From: Candidatus Peregrinibacteria bacterium
GTDB taxonomy: Bacteria > Patescibacteriota > Gracilibacteria > UBA1369 > LOWO2-01-FULL-3
NCBI GenBank assembly: GCA_018654255.1
Contig: JABILX010000004.1
Location: 1 to 64,000, forward strand
DNA length: 64,000 nucleotides
Direction: 5' to 3'
Shown here: one piece after another, positions 34,354 to 41,763 of the stretch
How positions within the stretch are numbered: position 1 is the stretch's first letter
How the letters are laid out: the number at the start of each line of letters is the position of its first letter
Program-made: the position numbers and the translations under genes
Notes under the pieces: model-generated
The model's input: the letters and a program-made list of their open reading frames with translations, nothing else
Told to the model about the DNA's origin: nothing
Database searches by the model: none

Positions 34354-34976
34354 CATCTCATCCACCACTTTCGTGGCCCCTTTCGGGTTTGTAAGCTGGA
34401 CTATCCCTTCATCCTGCGAAAGCAGGACGTCTACCGTCTAGTCTCTACACCTTCAACCGCCTAAGGCGGAAGCTTGGCTCGGGATTGTCATAGTTCGCTA
34501 GTTGCGAACCTTAGATTTCCCCGAATTTGATAGATTATACTTTAGAGATTACTCTCTAAGCAGCCCTTTGAAGCAAAACCGTATCGTGTTACAATCCAGT
34601 TATGAAAGAAATCATAAACTGTAAAATTTGCGGGTGTAAACTGGAAGGAAAACAGACATTATATTGTAGTACAATCTGTAAAAATAAAGCTCATCAGAGC
34701 TATGAAGCTCAAAAAGATAGGGGTCTTCATAGAAAAATAAAACTAGTGACAGAATCCGGAGGACAATGCTCAGTTTGTGGATACAAAAAGAATCTTGCCG
34801 CTCTCACATTCCATCATAAAGACCCTAGTAAGAAAGAATTCAAATTAGATATGAGATCTTTGTCTAATAGGAAACTTTCTCGGATAAATGATGAGCTCAG
34901 AAAATGTACGCTTATCTGTCATAACTGTCATGCAGAATTACATCACCCACAGCACGACTTAGAATCTACTTCCTTA
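34354..34976 (-). ncRNA. Group I self-splicing intron (IC3-like) in tRNA-Ile(CAU)
   Basis: 623 nt. The 3' half carries the conserved core: CGGGGAAATCTAAGG (P4/P5 side), GACAATCCCGAGCCAAGC, GAAGGTGTAGAGACTAGACG (P7 side), AAGGGATAGTCC (P7 partner), then P9 hairpins and a terminal G before the 3' exon. The order and wording match cyanobacterial tRNA-Leu introns of subgroup IC3. The last base of the 5' exon is U, as group I splicing requires. I could not settle the P1/guide pairing. The 5' half is taken up by an HNH gene on the opposite strand. Confidence 0.85.
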
Positions 34977-34991
34977 AGCCGACTGCTCTAA
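34602..34991 (+). CDS. HNH homing-type endonuclease inside the intron, antisense
   Basis: 129 aa. An N-terminal zinc-finger-like CKICGCKLEGKQTLYCSTICKNK (four Cys) is followed by the HNH core: CSVCGYKKN, LTFHHKDPSKKEF and CTLICHNCHAELHHP. Such enzymes spread introns by cutting intron-less target genes. It is encoded on the strand opposite to the tRNA and intron, so it needs its own promoter. Its last five codons (15 nt) run into the tRNA 5' exon, so the tRNA D-arm sequence also encodes the end of the protein and its stop. Confidence 0.85.
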   Translation: MKEIINCKICGCKLEGKQTLYCSTICKNKAHQSYEAQKDRGLHRKIKLVTESGGQCSVCGYKKNLAALTFHHKDPSKKEFKLDMRSLSNRKLSRINDELRKCTLICHNCHAELHHPQHDLESTSLSRLL

Positions 34992-35030
34992 CCCCTGAGC
35001 TACAGGCCCAAATTTTCAATGTGCAAAAGA

Positions 35031-35366
35031 CTAATTTTCCTCTTTAACAGCCTCCTCCTTTGGAGCTTCAGTTGGAGCCTCAGAAACATGTTTTCCTCCC
35101 CTCTTATCCAACTCGTTCAAAGCTCTAGCGATATTCGATTTCTTGTGATCAGCATTCTTCCCGTGAATTATATTCTTTTTCGCGGCCATGTCGATAATTT
35201 TGTAAGCAAAAGGTAAGAATTTCTTAGCTTCTTCAAGTTTCCCCTCTTTGATCAGTTCAAGAGCTTTTTTATAAGTAGTTTTAAGCTCGCTTCTAACAGG
35301 GAAATTTCTAGCTCTTTTCTTTCGGCTTTGTTGCATTTGCTTTTTTGCAGACTTGATAATTGGCAT
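35031..35366 (-). CDS. rpsT: 30S ribosomal protein S20
   Basis: 111 aa. MPIIKSAKKQMQQSRKKRARN and AYKIIDMAAKKNIIHGKNADHKKSNIARAL are the S20 hallmarks. S20 binds 16S rRNA in the small subunit body. The C-terminus has an acidic extension (EAPTEAPKEEAVKEEN) beyond the usual ~87 residues. The ATG follows ATTAACC at 7 nt with no Shine-Dalgarno. Its promoter contains a palindrome (next entry). Confidence 0.93.
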   Translation of the reverse strand: MPIIKSAKKQMQQSRKKRARNFPVRSELKTTYKKALELIKEGKLEEAKKFLPFAYKIIDMAAKKNIIHGKNADHKKSNIARALNELDKRGGKHVSEAPTEAPKEEAVKEEN

Positions 35367-35403
35367 TACTATAAGGTTAATTGATTTTGAAATTTGCTTG
35401 ATG

Positions 35404-35432
35404 AGTTTAGGTCAGAACTGACCTGAAGTCAA
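35404..35432 (-). promoter_or_regulatory. rpsT promoter with palindromic operator
   Basis: Minus strand TTGACT (35432-35427), a 17-nt spacer, TAAACT (35409-35404). The spacer is nearly filled by the perfect palindrome AGGTCAG-AA-CTGACCT (35409-35424), a likely protein-binding site. Confidence 0.55.
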
Positions 35433-35456
35433 ACAGATTTACCTGGGACTCAAGGT

Positions 35457-35516
35457 TTAATCCGGATTAAAATTAACAGGTTAAAGCCAACAGGTTAAAA
35501 AATTAATCCGGATTAA
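35457..35516. repeat. Palindrome-armed intergenic element, copy A
   Basis: Two identical perfect palindromes TTAATCCGGATTAA (35457-35470 and 35503-35516) enclose two copies of AACAGGTTAAA. Because each arm is its own reverse complement, the two arms can also pair as a 14-bp stem. A second element with the same core but different arms lies at 47096-47150. Another partial arm (GGATTAA) follows at 35525. Confidence 0.6.
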
Positions 35517-35575
35517 CTTGCCACGGATTAATTTGCCACTTTCAAACAAAACCCATCCTATGTTAAATTATCCAC

Positions 35576-36151
35576 ATGCAGATAGTACTTGCCTCAAAAA
35601 GCCCACGCCGAATAGAACTCCTCCAAGAACTTGGCCTTAAATTTGAAACATACAGCCCTGATTTCAAGGAAAGAGAAGGGGAAATAGATGAAGATCCGGC
35701 CGAAATAGCCCTCCACAACGCCCTCGGCAAGGCACAAGAAGCCCAAAAACGCTTCAAAAACGCGATAATTATAGGTGTAGACACGGTTGGATCATCCCAC
35801 GGCCACATCTTGGGCAAACCAAAGGACCGAGAAGACGCTACCCGCCTTATTAGGCTAATTTCAGGCACAACGCACAAAGTTGTCTCAGCAGTGGCGATAA
35901 TTAACACAAAATCAGGCAAAATCATTTCCGCGACCACAGAAACTCTCATAACGATGGACAAAATGGACGAGGCCGAAATCCAAGCCTACATCGATACCGG
36001 CGAAGGCGACGACAAAGCAGCCGCATATGCGATCCAAGGTAAAGGCTCACTCTTCATTAAAAAAATAGAAGGGGACTACTTTAATGTAGTTGGTCTCCCA
36101 ATTTACACACTCAAAAAACTTCTAAAAAAATTCTCTGTAGACCTGTTATAA
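35576..36151 (+). CDS. maf: Maf-family nucleoside triphosphate pyrophosphatase
   Basis: 191 aa. The N-terminal signature LASKSPRRIELLQELGL, the central GVDTVGSSHGHILGKPKDREDA and SGTTHKVVSAVAII match Maf/YhdE proteins, which hydrolyse non-canonical or modified nucleotides (house-cleaning). The usual D-T-V-V is read here as DTVGSS, with a small local change. Length is normal. There is no Shine-Dalgarno, and the region before the ATG resembles a -10 box, so the mRNA may be nearly leaderless. Confidence 0.88.
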   Translation: MQIVLASKSPRRIELLQELGLKFETYSPDFKEREGEIDEDPAEIALHNALGKAQEAQKRFKNAIIIGVDTVGSSHGHILGKPKDREDATRLIRLISGTTHKVVSAVAIINTKSGKIISATTETLITMDKMDEAEIQAYIDTGEGDDKAAAYAIQGKGSLFIKKIEGDYFNVVGLPIYTLKKLLKKFSVDLL

Positions 36152-36225
36152 GGACCCCGAACCCACCCAACGTCCCTCCCGAACTTAAGTAGGGTTTTTA
36201 GTTAAGTCCGAACTCGTCAAACCCC

Positions 36226-36254
36226 TTGACAAAATCCCATGATTAGTATATAGT
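36226..36254 (+). promoter_or_regulatory. Promoter of the third S-layer gene
   Basis: TTGACA (36226-36231), a 17-nt spacer, TATAGT (36249-36254), 31 nt before the ATG. Just upstream, ACTTAAGT and TTAAGT half-sites between CCCGAAC and TCCGAAC form a loose dyad (36179-36213). Confidence 0.65.
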
Positions 36255-36285
36255 CACCTCTTTCCAAAATACTAATCATTTCACT

Positions 36286-38277
36286 ATGTCTAAAAAAATC
36301 GTATCAAAACTACTCACATTAGTGCTGACAACAGCGCTAATCGCAAGCACAGCAGCGACAGCATTAGCTTCATCTGATCTACGAATTTCGTACGATCAGT
36401 TCAGCTCAAACACTCTTTCTTTCTGCATCAACCAAGATGCAGCAATCACAGTCGGAATATATGAATCGACTGACGATGGAAACGAAGCTGTAAAACTATT
36501 CGCAAACGAATCGCAAATAGATAACGGTTGTTATTCATACAACTGGAACGGGACTTACGAAGACGGCGATGAGGTAGATAAAAACGACAAAATTTTCTAT
36601 TGGATCAAAGCAGAAAACCCTAATAACACAGATACGGTCTCAGGCTGGATCGATTTAGAAGAAGCAGACGAAGACAACGAAATCGATGAGGAAGAAACCC
36701 TAATCGACGATTTGGAAGTAAGCGAAGAAAAATACGATCCATGGGATTCAGATGACGAGCTAGAAATCCAATTCGAACTTGAAGACGACGCTGAAGTAGA
36801 CGTAAAAATCTACAAAAAGTCTTCAAACAAACTTATCAAAGAATTAGCAGATGATGTTGATCTTGATGACGATGACCACTATTACGATTGGGATGGTCGC
36901 GACGAAGACGGTGACATGGTAAAAGAAGGAACATATTATGTAAAAGTTGTGGCAGAAGACGACGATGAGAACAAAGACATTGATTCTGTTACCTTCAAAG
37001 TTAAAAAAGGAGCAAACGACGAAACAGACGACCCACGTTTAGAAGATGTTTTCTTGAGCAAAGCATCATTCGACCCAGGACTAGGGGAATATACATACAT
37101 CATATTCACTCTTACATCAGAAGCTGACCTAGAAATAAACGTATACGATGACGAAGAAGTCAAAGTAGCCGATCTCTACGACAAACACGACGTAGACGCA
37201 GGTACTTATGTATACGGTTGGAACGGCGAAAAAGACAACAACTCTATCGTTGACTACAATTCAACATACACTATCGAAATAATCGCTGAGAACTCAAAAG
37301 GCGACGACGATATCGAGGTAGAAGTCGAAGTGAAACAAGACACAGAAACTTCAAAGAAATCAAACGTATACAAGGACAAAACTATGCCAAAAGTTTTTGA
37401 ACCTGACGGTGCAAAAGAAATGGATTTCCTATTCAAACTTTCAAAAGACGCAGACGTAATCATAGAGGTATACGATGACGGTAAAGTTCTTGCGACTTTA
37501 TTCGAAGGAGAACTTGATAGTGGTTCGAACAAAATCGAATGGAACGGACGCACTAACGATGGAGACCTGATCACAGACGGAATCTACGACTACAAAGTCA
37601 CGTCAGAAAACTACAAAGGCAAATCAATTGAATACGGAAAATTCTATATCGAAAACAGCGACGAAAAATTTGTCGCAACGACAACGACAACAACAACAAC
37701 CGGCCAAACATCAAACAAATGTGCCAACTACAAAGATCTAAGTATCAATGATATGTACTGTGAAGCTATCGCTTGGACTTCAGAAAACGACATTTTCGAA
37801 GGCGACAGCACAGGAAACTTCAATGCATACGCACCAATCAACCGTGTTGAAGCAATCAAAGCCATCCTAAACGCATTCGACATAGAAATAATCGAAGGAT
37901 ACCAAAGCAACGTAAACTTCCTAGATGTACAAAACGGAAGTTGGTACGCGAAATACGTTCAAACAGCCGTCCTCAACGGAATTGCTCAAGGATACCAAAA
38001 CAATACATTCAAGCCAGGTGGCCAAGTTGTAAAAGCAGAAGCACTCGTAATGGCTCTGAACACAGCACAAATCAAAGGCAAAGCTAACGTGAACTACTGC
38101 ACGACAAAACCATACGCAGACATCGAAACAAACGTTTGGTACACAAACGCAATATGTTACTCAAAAGCGTACAACTTGCTCCCAGCATATGGAAACAATT
38201 TCTACCCAACAACTGCATTTACGAGAGGGGACATGGCGCAATTGCTTTATAATATGCAAAAAGCAGGTATACTATAG
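36286..38277 (+). CDS. S-layer-like protein, third paralog
   Basis: 663 aa, acidic. Signal peptide MSKKIVSKLLTLVLTTALIASTAATALA. Residues ~30-460 contain FlgD/Ig-like modules with WNG/WDG turns (YNWNGTYEDGD, YDWDGRDEDGD, YGWNGEKDNN, IEWNGRTNDGD). A Thr-rich linker (ATTTTTTTTGQTS) leads to three SLH domains (PINRVEAIKAILNAF, VVKAEALVMALNTA, FTRGDMAQLLYNM). It has the same plan as the two tandem genes at 3.5-8.8 kb, but with its own type of linker and without their 5' hairpin leader, so it is probably regulated differently. It likely sits on wall polysaccharide as a coat protein. Confidence 0.9.
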   Translation: MSKKIVSKLLTLVLTTALIASTAATALASSDLRISYDQFSSNTLSFCINQDAAITVGIYESTDDGNEAVKLFANESQIDNGCYSYNWNGTYEDGDEVDKNDKIFYWIKAENPNNTDTVSGWIDLEEADEDNEIDEEETLIDDLEVSEEKYDPWDSDDELEIQFELEDDAEVDVKIYKKSSNKLIKELADDVDLDDDDHYYDWDGRDEDGDMVKEGTYYVKVVAEDDDENKDIDSVTFKVKKGANDETDDPRLEDVFLSKASFDPGLGEYTYIIFTLTSEADLEINVYDDEEVKVADLYDKHDVDAGTYVYGWNGEKDNNSIVDYNSTYTIEIIAENSKGDDDIEVEVEVKQDTETSKKSNVYKDKTMPKVFEPDGAKEMDFLFKLSKDADVIIEVYDDGKVLATLFEGELDSGSNKIEWNGRTNDGDLITDGIYDYKVTSENYKGKSIEYGKFYIENSDEKFVATTTTTTTTGQTSNKCANYKDLSINDMYCEAIAWTSENDIFEGDSTGNFNAYAPINRVEAIKAILNAFDIEIIEGYQSNVNFLDVQNGSWYAKYVQTAVLNGIAQGYQNNTFKPGGQVVKAEALVMALNTAQIKGKANVNYCTTKPYADIETNVWYTNAICYSKAYNLLPAYGNNFYPTTAFTRGDMAQLLYNMQKAGIL

Positions 38278-38310
38278 TCAACCAAATTTCGAAAGAATAT
38301 TGGAGGGATA

Positions 38311-38351
38311 AAAGAGACTTCTTGAAAATCTATTTTGGGAGGTCTTTTTTT
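38311..38351 (+). terminator. Intrinsic terminator of the third S-layer gene
   Basis: AGACTTC ... GGAGGTCT stem (with G-U pairs) followed by TTTTTTT, 35 nt past the stop. Confidence 0.65.
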
Positions 38352-38422
38352 TATGTTACGATAAGAAAAGCACGGCGTGAAATCAGCGCTCGAAGCTCAA
38401 AAAAAATTTAACCCTCAAAACT

Positions 38423-38890
38423 ATGGGAAGACTAAAAGGAATTTTAACAGGATTAGCATTAGGTGGAGTTGTCGGAATGTTATTTGCTCCAAAAAAAGGA
38501 GCAGAGCTGAGAAACAGTATCAAAAAAGACATTGATGAAGGAAACTACGGAGTAAACGCTTTCAAAGAAGCATTCGCTGGAATGGGCAAAGATGTTGGTG
38601 GATTTGTAAACGAAGCATCTCAACACGACGACGTAAAAGAATATTTGTTAAAAGGTAAGAAATCTGCACAAGACGTTCAAGACAGAGCAGTTCTTTGGCT
38701 AGAGGCAAACTATGGCATCACAGAAGAAGATCTCAGAAAAGCAAAAAAACAAGTAGGACAGAAGACAAAGAAAGCAAAGACGACTGTGAAAAAGACCGTA
38801 AAAAAAGCACACAAAGCAGCAAACAAAGCAGTGAAGGCAGCTAAGAAGACCAAAAAGCCAGCAAAGAAGGCCACGAAAAAGAAGAAATAA
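38423..38890 (+). CDS. YtxH-like protein with histone-like Lys/Ala tail
   Basis: 155 aa. The start GRLKGILTGLALGGVVGMLFAPKKGAELRNSIKKD is the YtxH pattern: a short Gly-rich membrane-inserting helix, then APKKG. The middle is helical. The last ~50 residues are repeats of KKAxK/AAKKTKKPAKK like histone H1 or AlgP tails, which could bind DNA or anionic polymer. The pairing of a YtxH head with such a tail is unusual to my knowledge. The ATG is preceded by TTTAACCC at 8 nt. It is convergent with purD, with a 4-nt gap. Confidence 0.75.
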   Translation: MGRLKGILTGLALGGVVGMLFAPKKGAELRNSIKKDIDEGNYGVNAFKEAFAGMGKDVGGFVNEASQHDDVKEYLLKGKKSAQDVQDRAVLWLEANYGITEEDLRKAKKQVGQKTKKAKTTVKKTVKKAHKAANKAVKAAKKTKKPAKKATKKKK

Positions 38891-38894
38891 ACCC

Positions 38895-40211
38895 TCACCC
38901 CCTCAACTCCTTCATATGATCAATCCTTTTTTGAACGAGCTCGGCCGTCCCAATATCGCGCCGATAAAAAACAGGCCCACTAACTGATCCGACTGCACTC
39001 TGAGCCAAACGCTCCGCCTCTTCCAAACTCTCCGCAATACCAACAAAAGCCACCGCGCGTGATCCACTCAAATATAAACCGTCATCCTTTTGATCGACTG
39101 ATGCATAATAAGCGCGCACGCCATCAGGTACCGAGCCAACTTCAATCTTATCTCCTTTACAAGGATTATCAGGATATCCATCAGGCACAACATATTTGCA
39201 AACAGTAGCTTTTTCTTCAAATTCAATCTCAATCTGATCCAAAGTTCCATGAATCATAGATTCACAAATATCTACAAAATCACTCTTTAACAAAGGCAGA
39301 ACATTCATCGCCTCGGGATCTCCAAATCGCGCATTGTATTCAATCAACTTCACTCCTCTAGCCGTAACGATGAATCCACCATACATTATTCCAACAAACT
39401 TTGTTCCAGTCTCTTCGCGCAAAGCGCCAGCAACCTTCCTAGTGATCTCACGAGCCGCAACGATGTCAGACATGGTCAAGAACGGCAACATGTGATTCGC
39501 GCCCCCATAAGATCCCATTCCACCAGTATTTGGACCCTTATCTCCATCATAAGCTCGTTTATGATCCTGTACGCAAGGCATTTCCACAGTATTCACTCCA
39601 TCACAGAAACTCATCAAACTAAATTCCTCTCCAACCAATTTTTCCTCCAAAATCACACGTCCACCCTCAGCCAAACATTCTCTCGCGTAAGCCAAGCCCT
39701 CTTCGCGTCCGTTCAAATGATCGCCGCTTACTTTCACGCCCTTTCCACCTTTCAAACCATCTGCCTTCACAACAAAATCATCTCCCAACTCATCGAACAT
39801 TTCTTCCAAACCTTTCTCGTCAAAGAAAACTTTGAACTTAGGATTCCCATAGATCGAATATTTCGCGAGCAAGTCACGAGTAAATGATTTCGACGACTCA
39901 AGTCGAGCAACAGTTTTCATCGGCGAACAGGATGGAATCTCATTTTCAAGAAGCATATCAACCACACCAGCAGCAATAGGAGCCTCAGGCCCAACAATAG
40001 CAAAATCAGGTCGCACATCATTCGCGATTCCTTGAATAAATTCCAAATCAGTCACACTTCCAACCTCATATCGCGCAGCTACATCACTAATTTTGGGATT
40101 CAAAGCACTACCAATAACAGTCAACTCAACGTGTTGAGGAGAACGCATCAAAGCTTCAGAAATAGCGTGTTCTCTTGCGCCATTACCTATTAAAAGAACT
40201 TTTTTACTCAT
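38895..40211 (-). CDS. purD: Phosphoribosylamine-glycine ligase (GAR synthetase)
   Basis: 438 aa. The N-domain starts VLLIGNGAREHAI, and GPEAPIAAGVVDML follows. The ATP-grasp region is VVKADGLKGGKGVKV and DHKRAYDGDKGPNTGGMGSYG, with YNARFGDPEAM near the metal site. It catalyses the second step of purine synthesis (phosphoribosylamine + glycine + ATP). Length is normal. It lies 23 nt after purF and is the last gene of a folD-purF-purD operon. Confidence 0.95.
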   Translation of the reverse strand: MSKKVLLIGNGAREHAISEALMRSPQHVELTVIGSALNPKISDVAARYEVGSVTDLEFIQGIANDVRPDFAIVGPEAPIAAGVVDMLLENEIPSCSPMKTVARLESSKSFTRDLLAKYSIYGNPKFKVFFDEKGLEEMFDELGDDFVVKADGLKGGKGVKVSGDHLNGREEGLAYARECLAEGGRVILEEKLVGEEFSLMSFCDGVNTVEMPCVQDHKRAYDGDKGPNTGGMGSYGGANHMLPFLTMSDIVAAREITRKVAGALREETGTKFVGIMYGGFIVTARGVKLIEYNARFGDPEAMNVLPLLKSDFVDICESMIHGTLDQIEIEFEEKATVCKYVVPDGYPDNPCKGDKIEVGSVPDGVRAYYASVDQKDDGLYLSGSRAVAFVGIAESLEEAERLAQSAVGSVSGPVFYRRDIGTAELVQKRIDHMKELRG

Positions 40212-40234
40212 AGAAATATCGGTTACAAAGAATT

Positions 40235-41752
40235 TTAGATAATTGTAAGTTGTTCATCCCCAGGTTCTTCGGAATCAAAAGAATCCTCGACAGATCCACA
40301 AGCCTTTTCACTCAACCTAGATTCAGAAACATCCTGCAAAACTTTCTTATCGACATCTCCAGTCTTATATTTCCCATCAAAACAAGCCATACACAAATCG
40401 TTGATATCAGACTTTTTAACGATACAACTATCGAAAACATTCTTCAAAGTTCCATAAAATAATTTATCAGCATCAATATATTTCCTTATGTCTTCAATAG
40501 AATTATCAGAACCAATCAACTCTTCAGAAGTAGGAATATCAATTCCATAAACACATGGGAATTTCACAGGAGGTGAATAAGATGCAAAATAAAGTTTCTT
40601 AGCGCCAGCCTCCTTACACATCCTGACAATTTCCTTCGATGTATTTCCTCTAACAATACTATCGTCAACCAACAACACCTTCTTCCTCTTGAACTCAAGA
40701 GGCATCGCATTAAGTTTGTATTTAATAGATTTCTTTCTAACAGCCTGTCCCGGCATTATGAAAGTTCGCCCAATGTATCTGTTTTTTATAAGTCCTTCCC
40801 GATAGGGGAGATCAAGTTTCTGAGCCAGAGCCATCGCAGAAGTTCTGCTTGAATCCGGCACGGGCATAATTACATCTATATCAATTTTTGATTTCTTGAT
40901 CTGATCTGCCAATTTTTCCCCCATACGAATACGCGCTTTATAAACAGAAACGTTATCAATCATCGAATCCGGTCTAGCAAAATAAATATATTCGAAAATA
41001 CAAGGAATATGTTTTTTATTAGTCAAAACTTTTGAATGGACCTTACGTTTTTGATCTATCCAAATTACTTCACCAGCCTTTACATCACGAACAGTCTCAA
41101 AACCTAGTATATCCAAAGCAATTTTCTCAGATGCAAAGATATAGTCTTCATACATTCCAACCTTTCTTTTCCCCATAATAAGAGGCCTTATCCCATGTGG
41201 GTCGCGGAAAGCAACCATTCCTTGCTTAGAAATATAAGATACAACGCTATAAGCACCTTTTGACCTTTTGAAACAGCTAGAAGCAGCATTGCATATATGA
41301 TCAAAATTAACATTCCCATTTAATTTTTGCTGGGTTAAAGCTTTCGTAAAGACATTCAAAATTACCTCAACATCACAACTTGAATTCACCAAACGTCGAT
41401 CTTTTTCAAAAAGCTCTTTTTTAAGCTCATGTGAATTAAAAAGATTACCATTGTGAGCCATCGCAACGCCATAAAACGCCTGCGAAAGAAAAGGTTGAGC
41501 ATCAGCAGCACCTCCATCTCCAATCGTAGAATAGCGAGTATGTCCGATCCCAACATTTCCTTGGAGTCGAAGCATATTTTTTGTACGAAAAACATCTTTA
41601 ACCAACCCAAGTCCTTTCTTCATATGAAAAACGTCTCCATCATAAGTCACCATTCCAGTAGCGTCCTGTCCTCTGTGCTGAAGTGTAATTAGGCCGTCAT
41701 AGATATCTTGAGCCACATACTTATGTCCGTAAATTCCAAGTACGCCACACAT
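40235..41752 (-). CDS. purF: Amidophosphoribosyltransferase
   Basis: 505 aa. Cys2 of MCGVLGIYGH is the N-terminal glutaminase nucleophile (no propeptide), and LITLQHRGQDATGM and GHTRYSTIGD are typical. The PRPP loop is KKVLLVDDSIVRGNT. Cys residues in IPCIFEY, KFPCVYG and DLCMAC match those that hold the 4Fe-4S cluster in Bacillus-type PurF. It performs the first committed step of purine synthesis. The ATG follows ATTAACCC at 8 nt with no Shine-Dalgarno. It is 11 nt after folD. Confidence 0.95.
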   Translation of the reverse strand: MCGVLGIYGHKYVAQDIYDGLITLQHRGQDATGMVTYDGDVFHMKKGLGLVKDVFRTKNMLRLQGNVGIGHTRYSTIGDGGAADAQPFLSQAFYGVAMAHNGNLFNSHELKKELFEKDRRLVNSSCDVEVILNVFTKALTQQKLNGNVNFDHICNAASSCFKRSKGAYSVVSYISKQGMVAFRDPHGIRPLIMGKRKVGMYEDYIFASEKIALDILGFETVRDVKAGEVIWIDQKRKVHSKVLTNKKHIPCIFEYIYFARPDSMIDNVSVYKARIRMGEKLADQIKKSKIDIDVIMPVPDSSRTSAMALAQKLDLPYREGLIKNRYIGRTFIMPGQAVRKKSIKYKLNAMPLEFKRKKVLLVDDSIVRGNTSKEIVRMCKEAGAKKLYFASYSPPVKFPCVYGIDIPTSEELIGSDNSIEDIRKYIDADKLFYGTLKNVFDSCIVKKSDINDLCMACFDGKYKTGDVDKKVLQDVSESRLSEKACGSVEDSFDSEEPGDEQLTII

Positions 41753-41763
41753 ATATAATTGGG

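Larger units (their letters stand above)
34311..35009 (-). tRNA. tRNA-Ile(CAU), interrupted by a group I intron
   Basis: 5' exon 35009-34977 (33 nt): GGGCCTG acceptor strand, D-arm GCTC...GAGC, anticodon-stem GTCGG and CT. 3' exon 34353-34311 (43 nt): CATAA, CCGAT, T-arm GTTGG/CCAAC with loop TTCAAAT, CAGGCCC, A and encoded CCA. Joined, they give 76 nt with all four stems pairing, including the acceptor GGGCCTG/CAGGCCC. The anticodon is CAU in loop CTCATAA, and overall resemblance is to bacterial tRNA-Ile2, whose C34 is changed to lysidine; elongator Met is the alternative. The intron lies between U33 and C34. Confidence 0.9.

Noticed and set aside
34311-35009. Initiator tRNA-fMet
   Set aside because: The acceptor pairs fully at position 1-72 and the anticodon stem lacks three G-C pairs; Ile(CAU) fits better, with elongator Met as a lesser option.
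35400-35540. CRISPR array or phage attachment repeats
   Set aside because: The repeats are palindromes with a two-copy core, not regularly spaced repeats with unique spacers, and no cas genes are present; the Cas4-like gene at 25.3 kb stands in a restriction-type operon.
36179-36213. A third copy of the palindrome-armed element
   Set aside because: ACTTAAGT and TTAAGT half-sites are present, but the AACAGGTTA core is missing.
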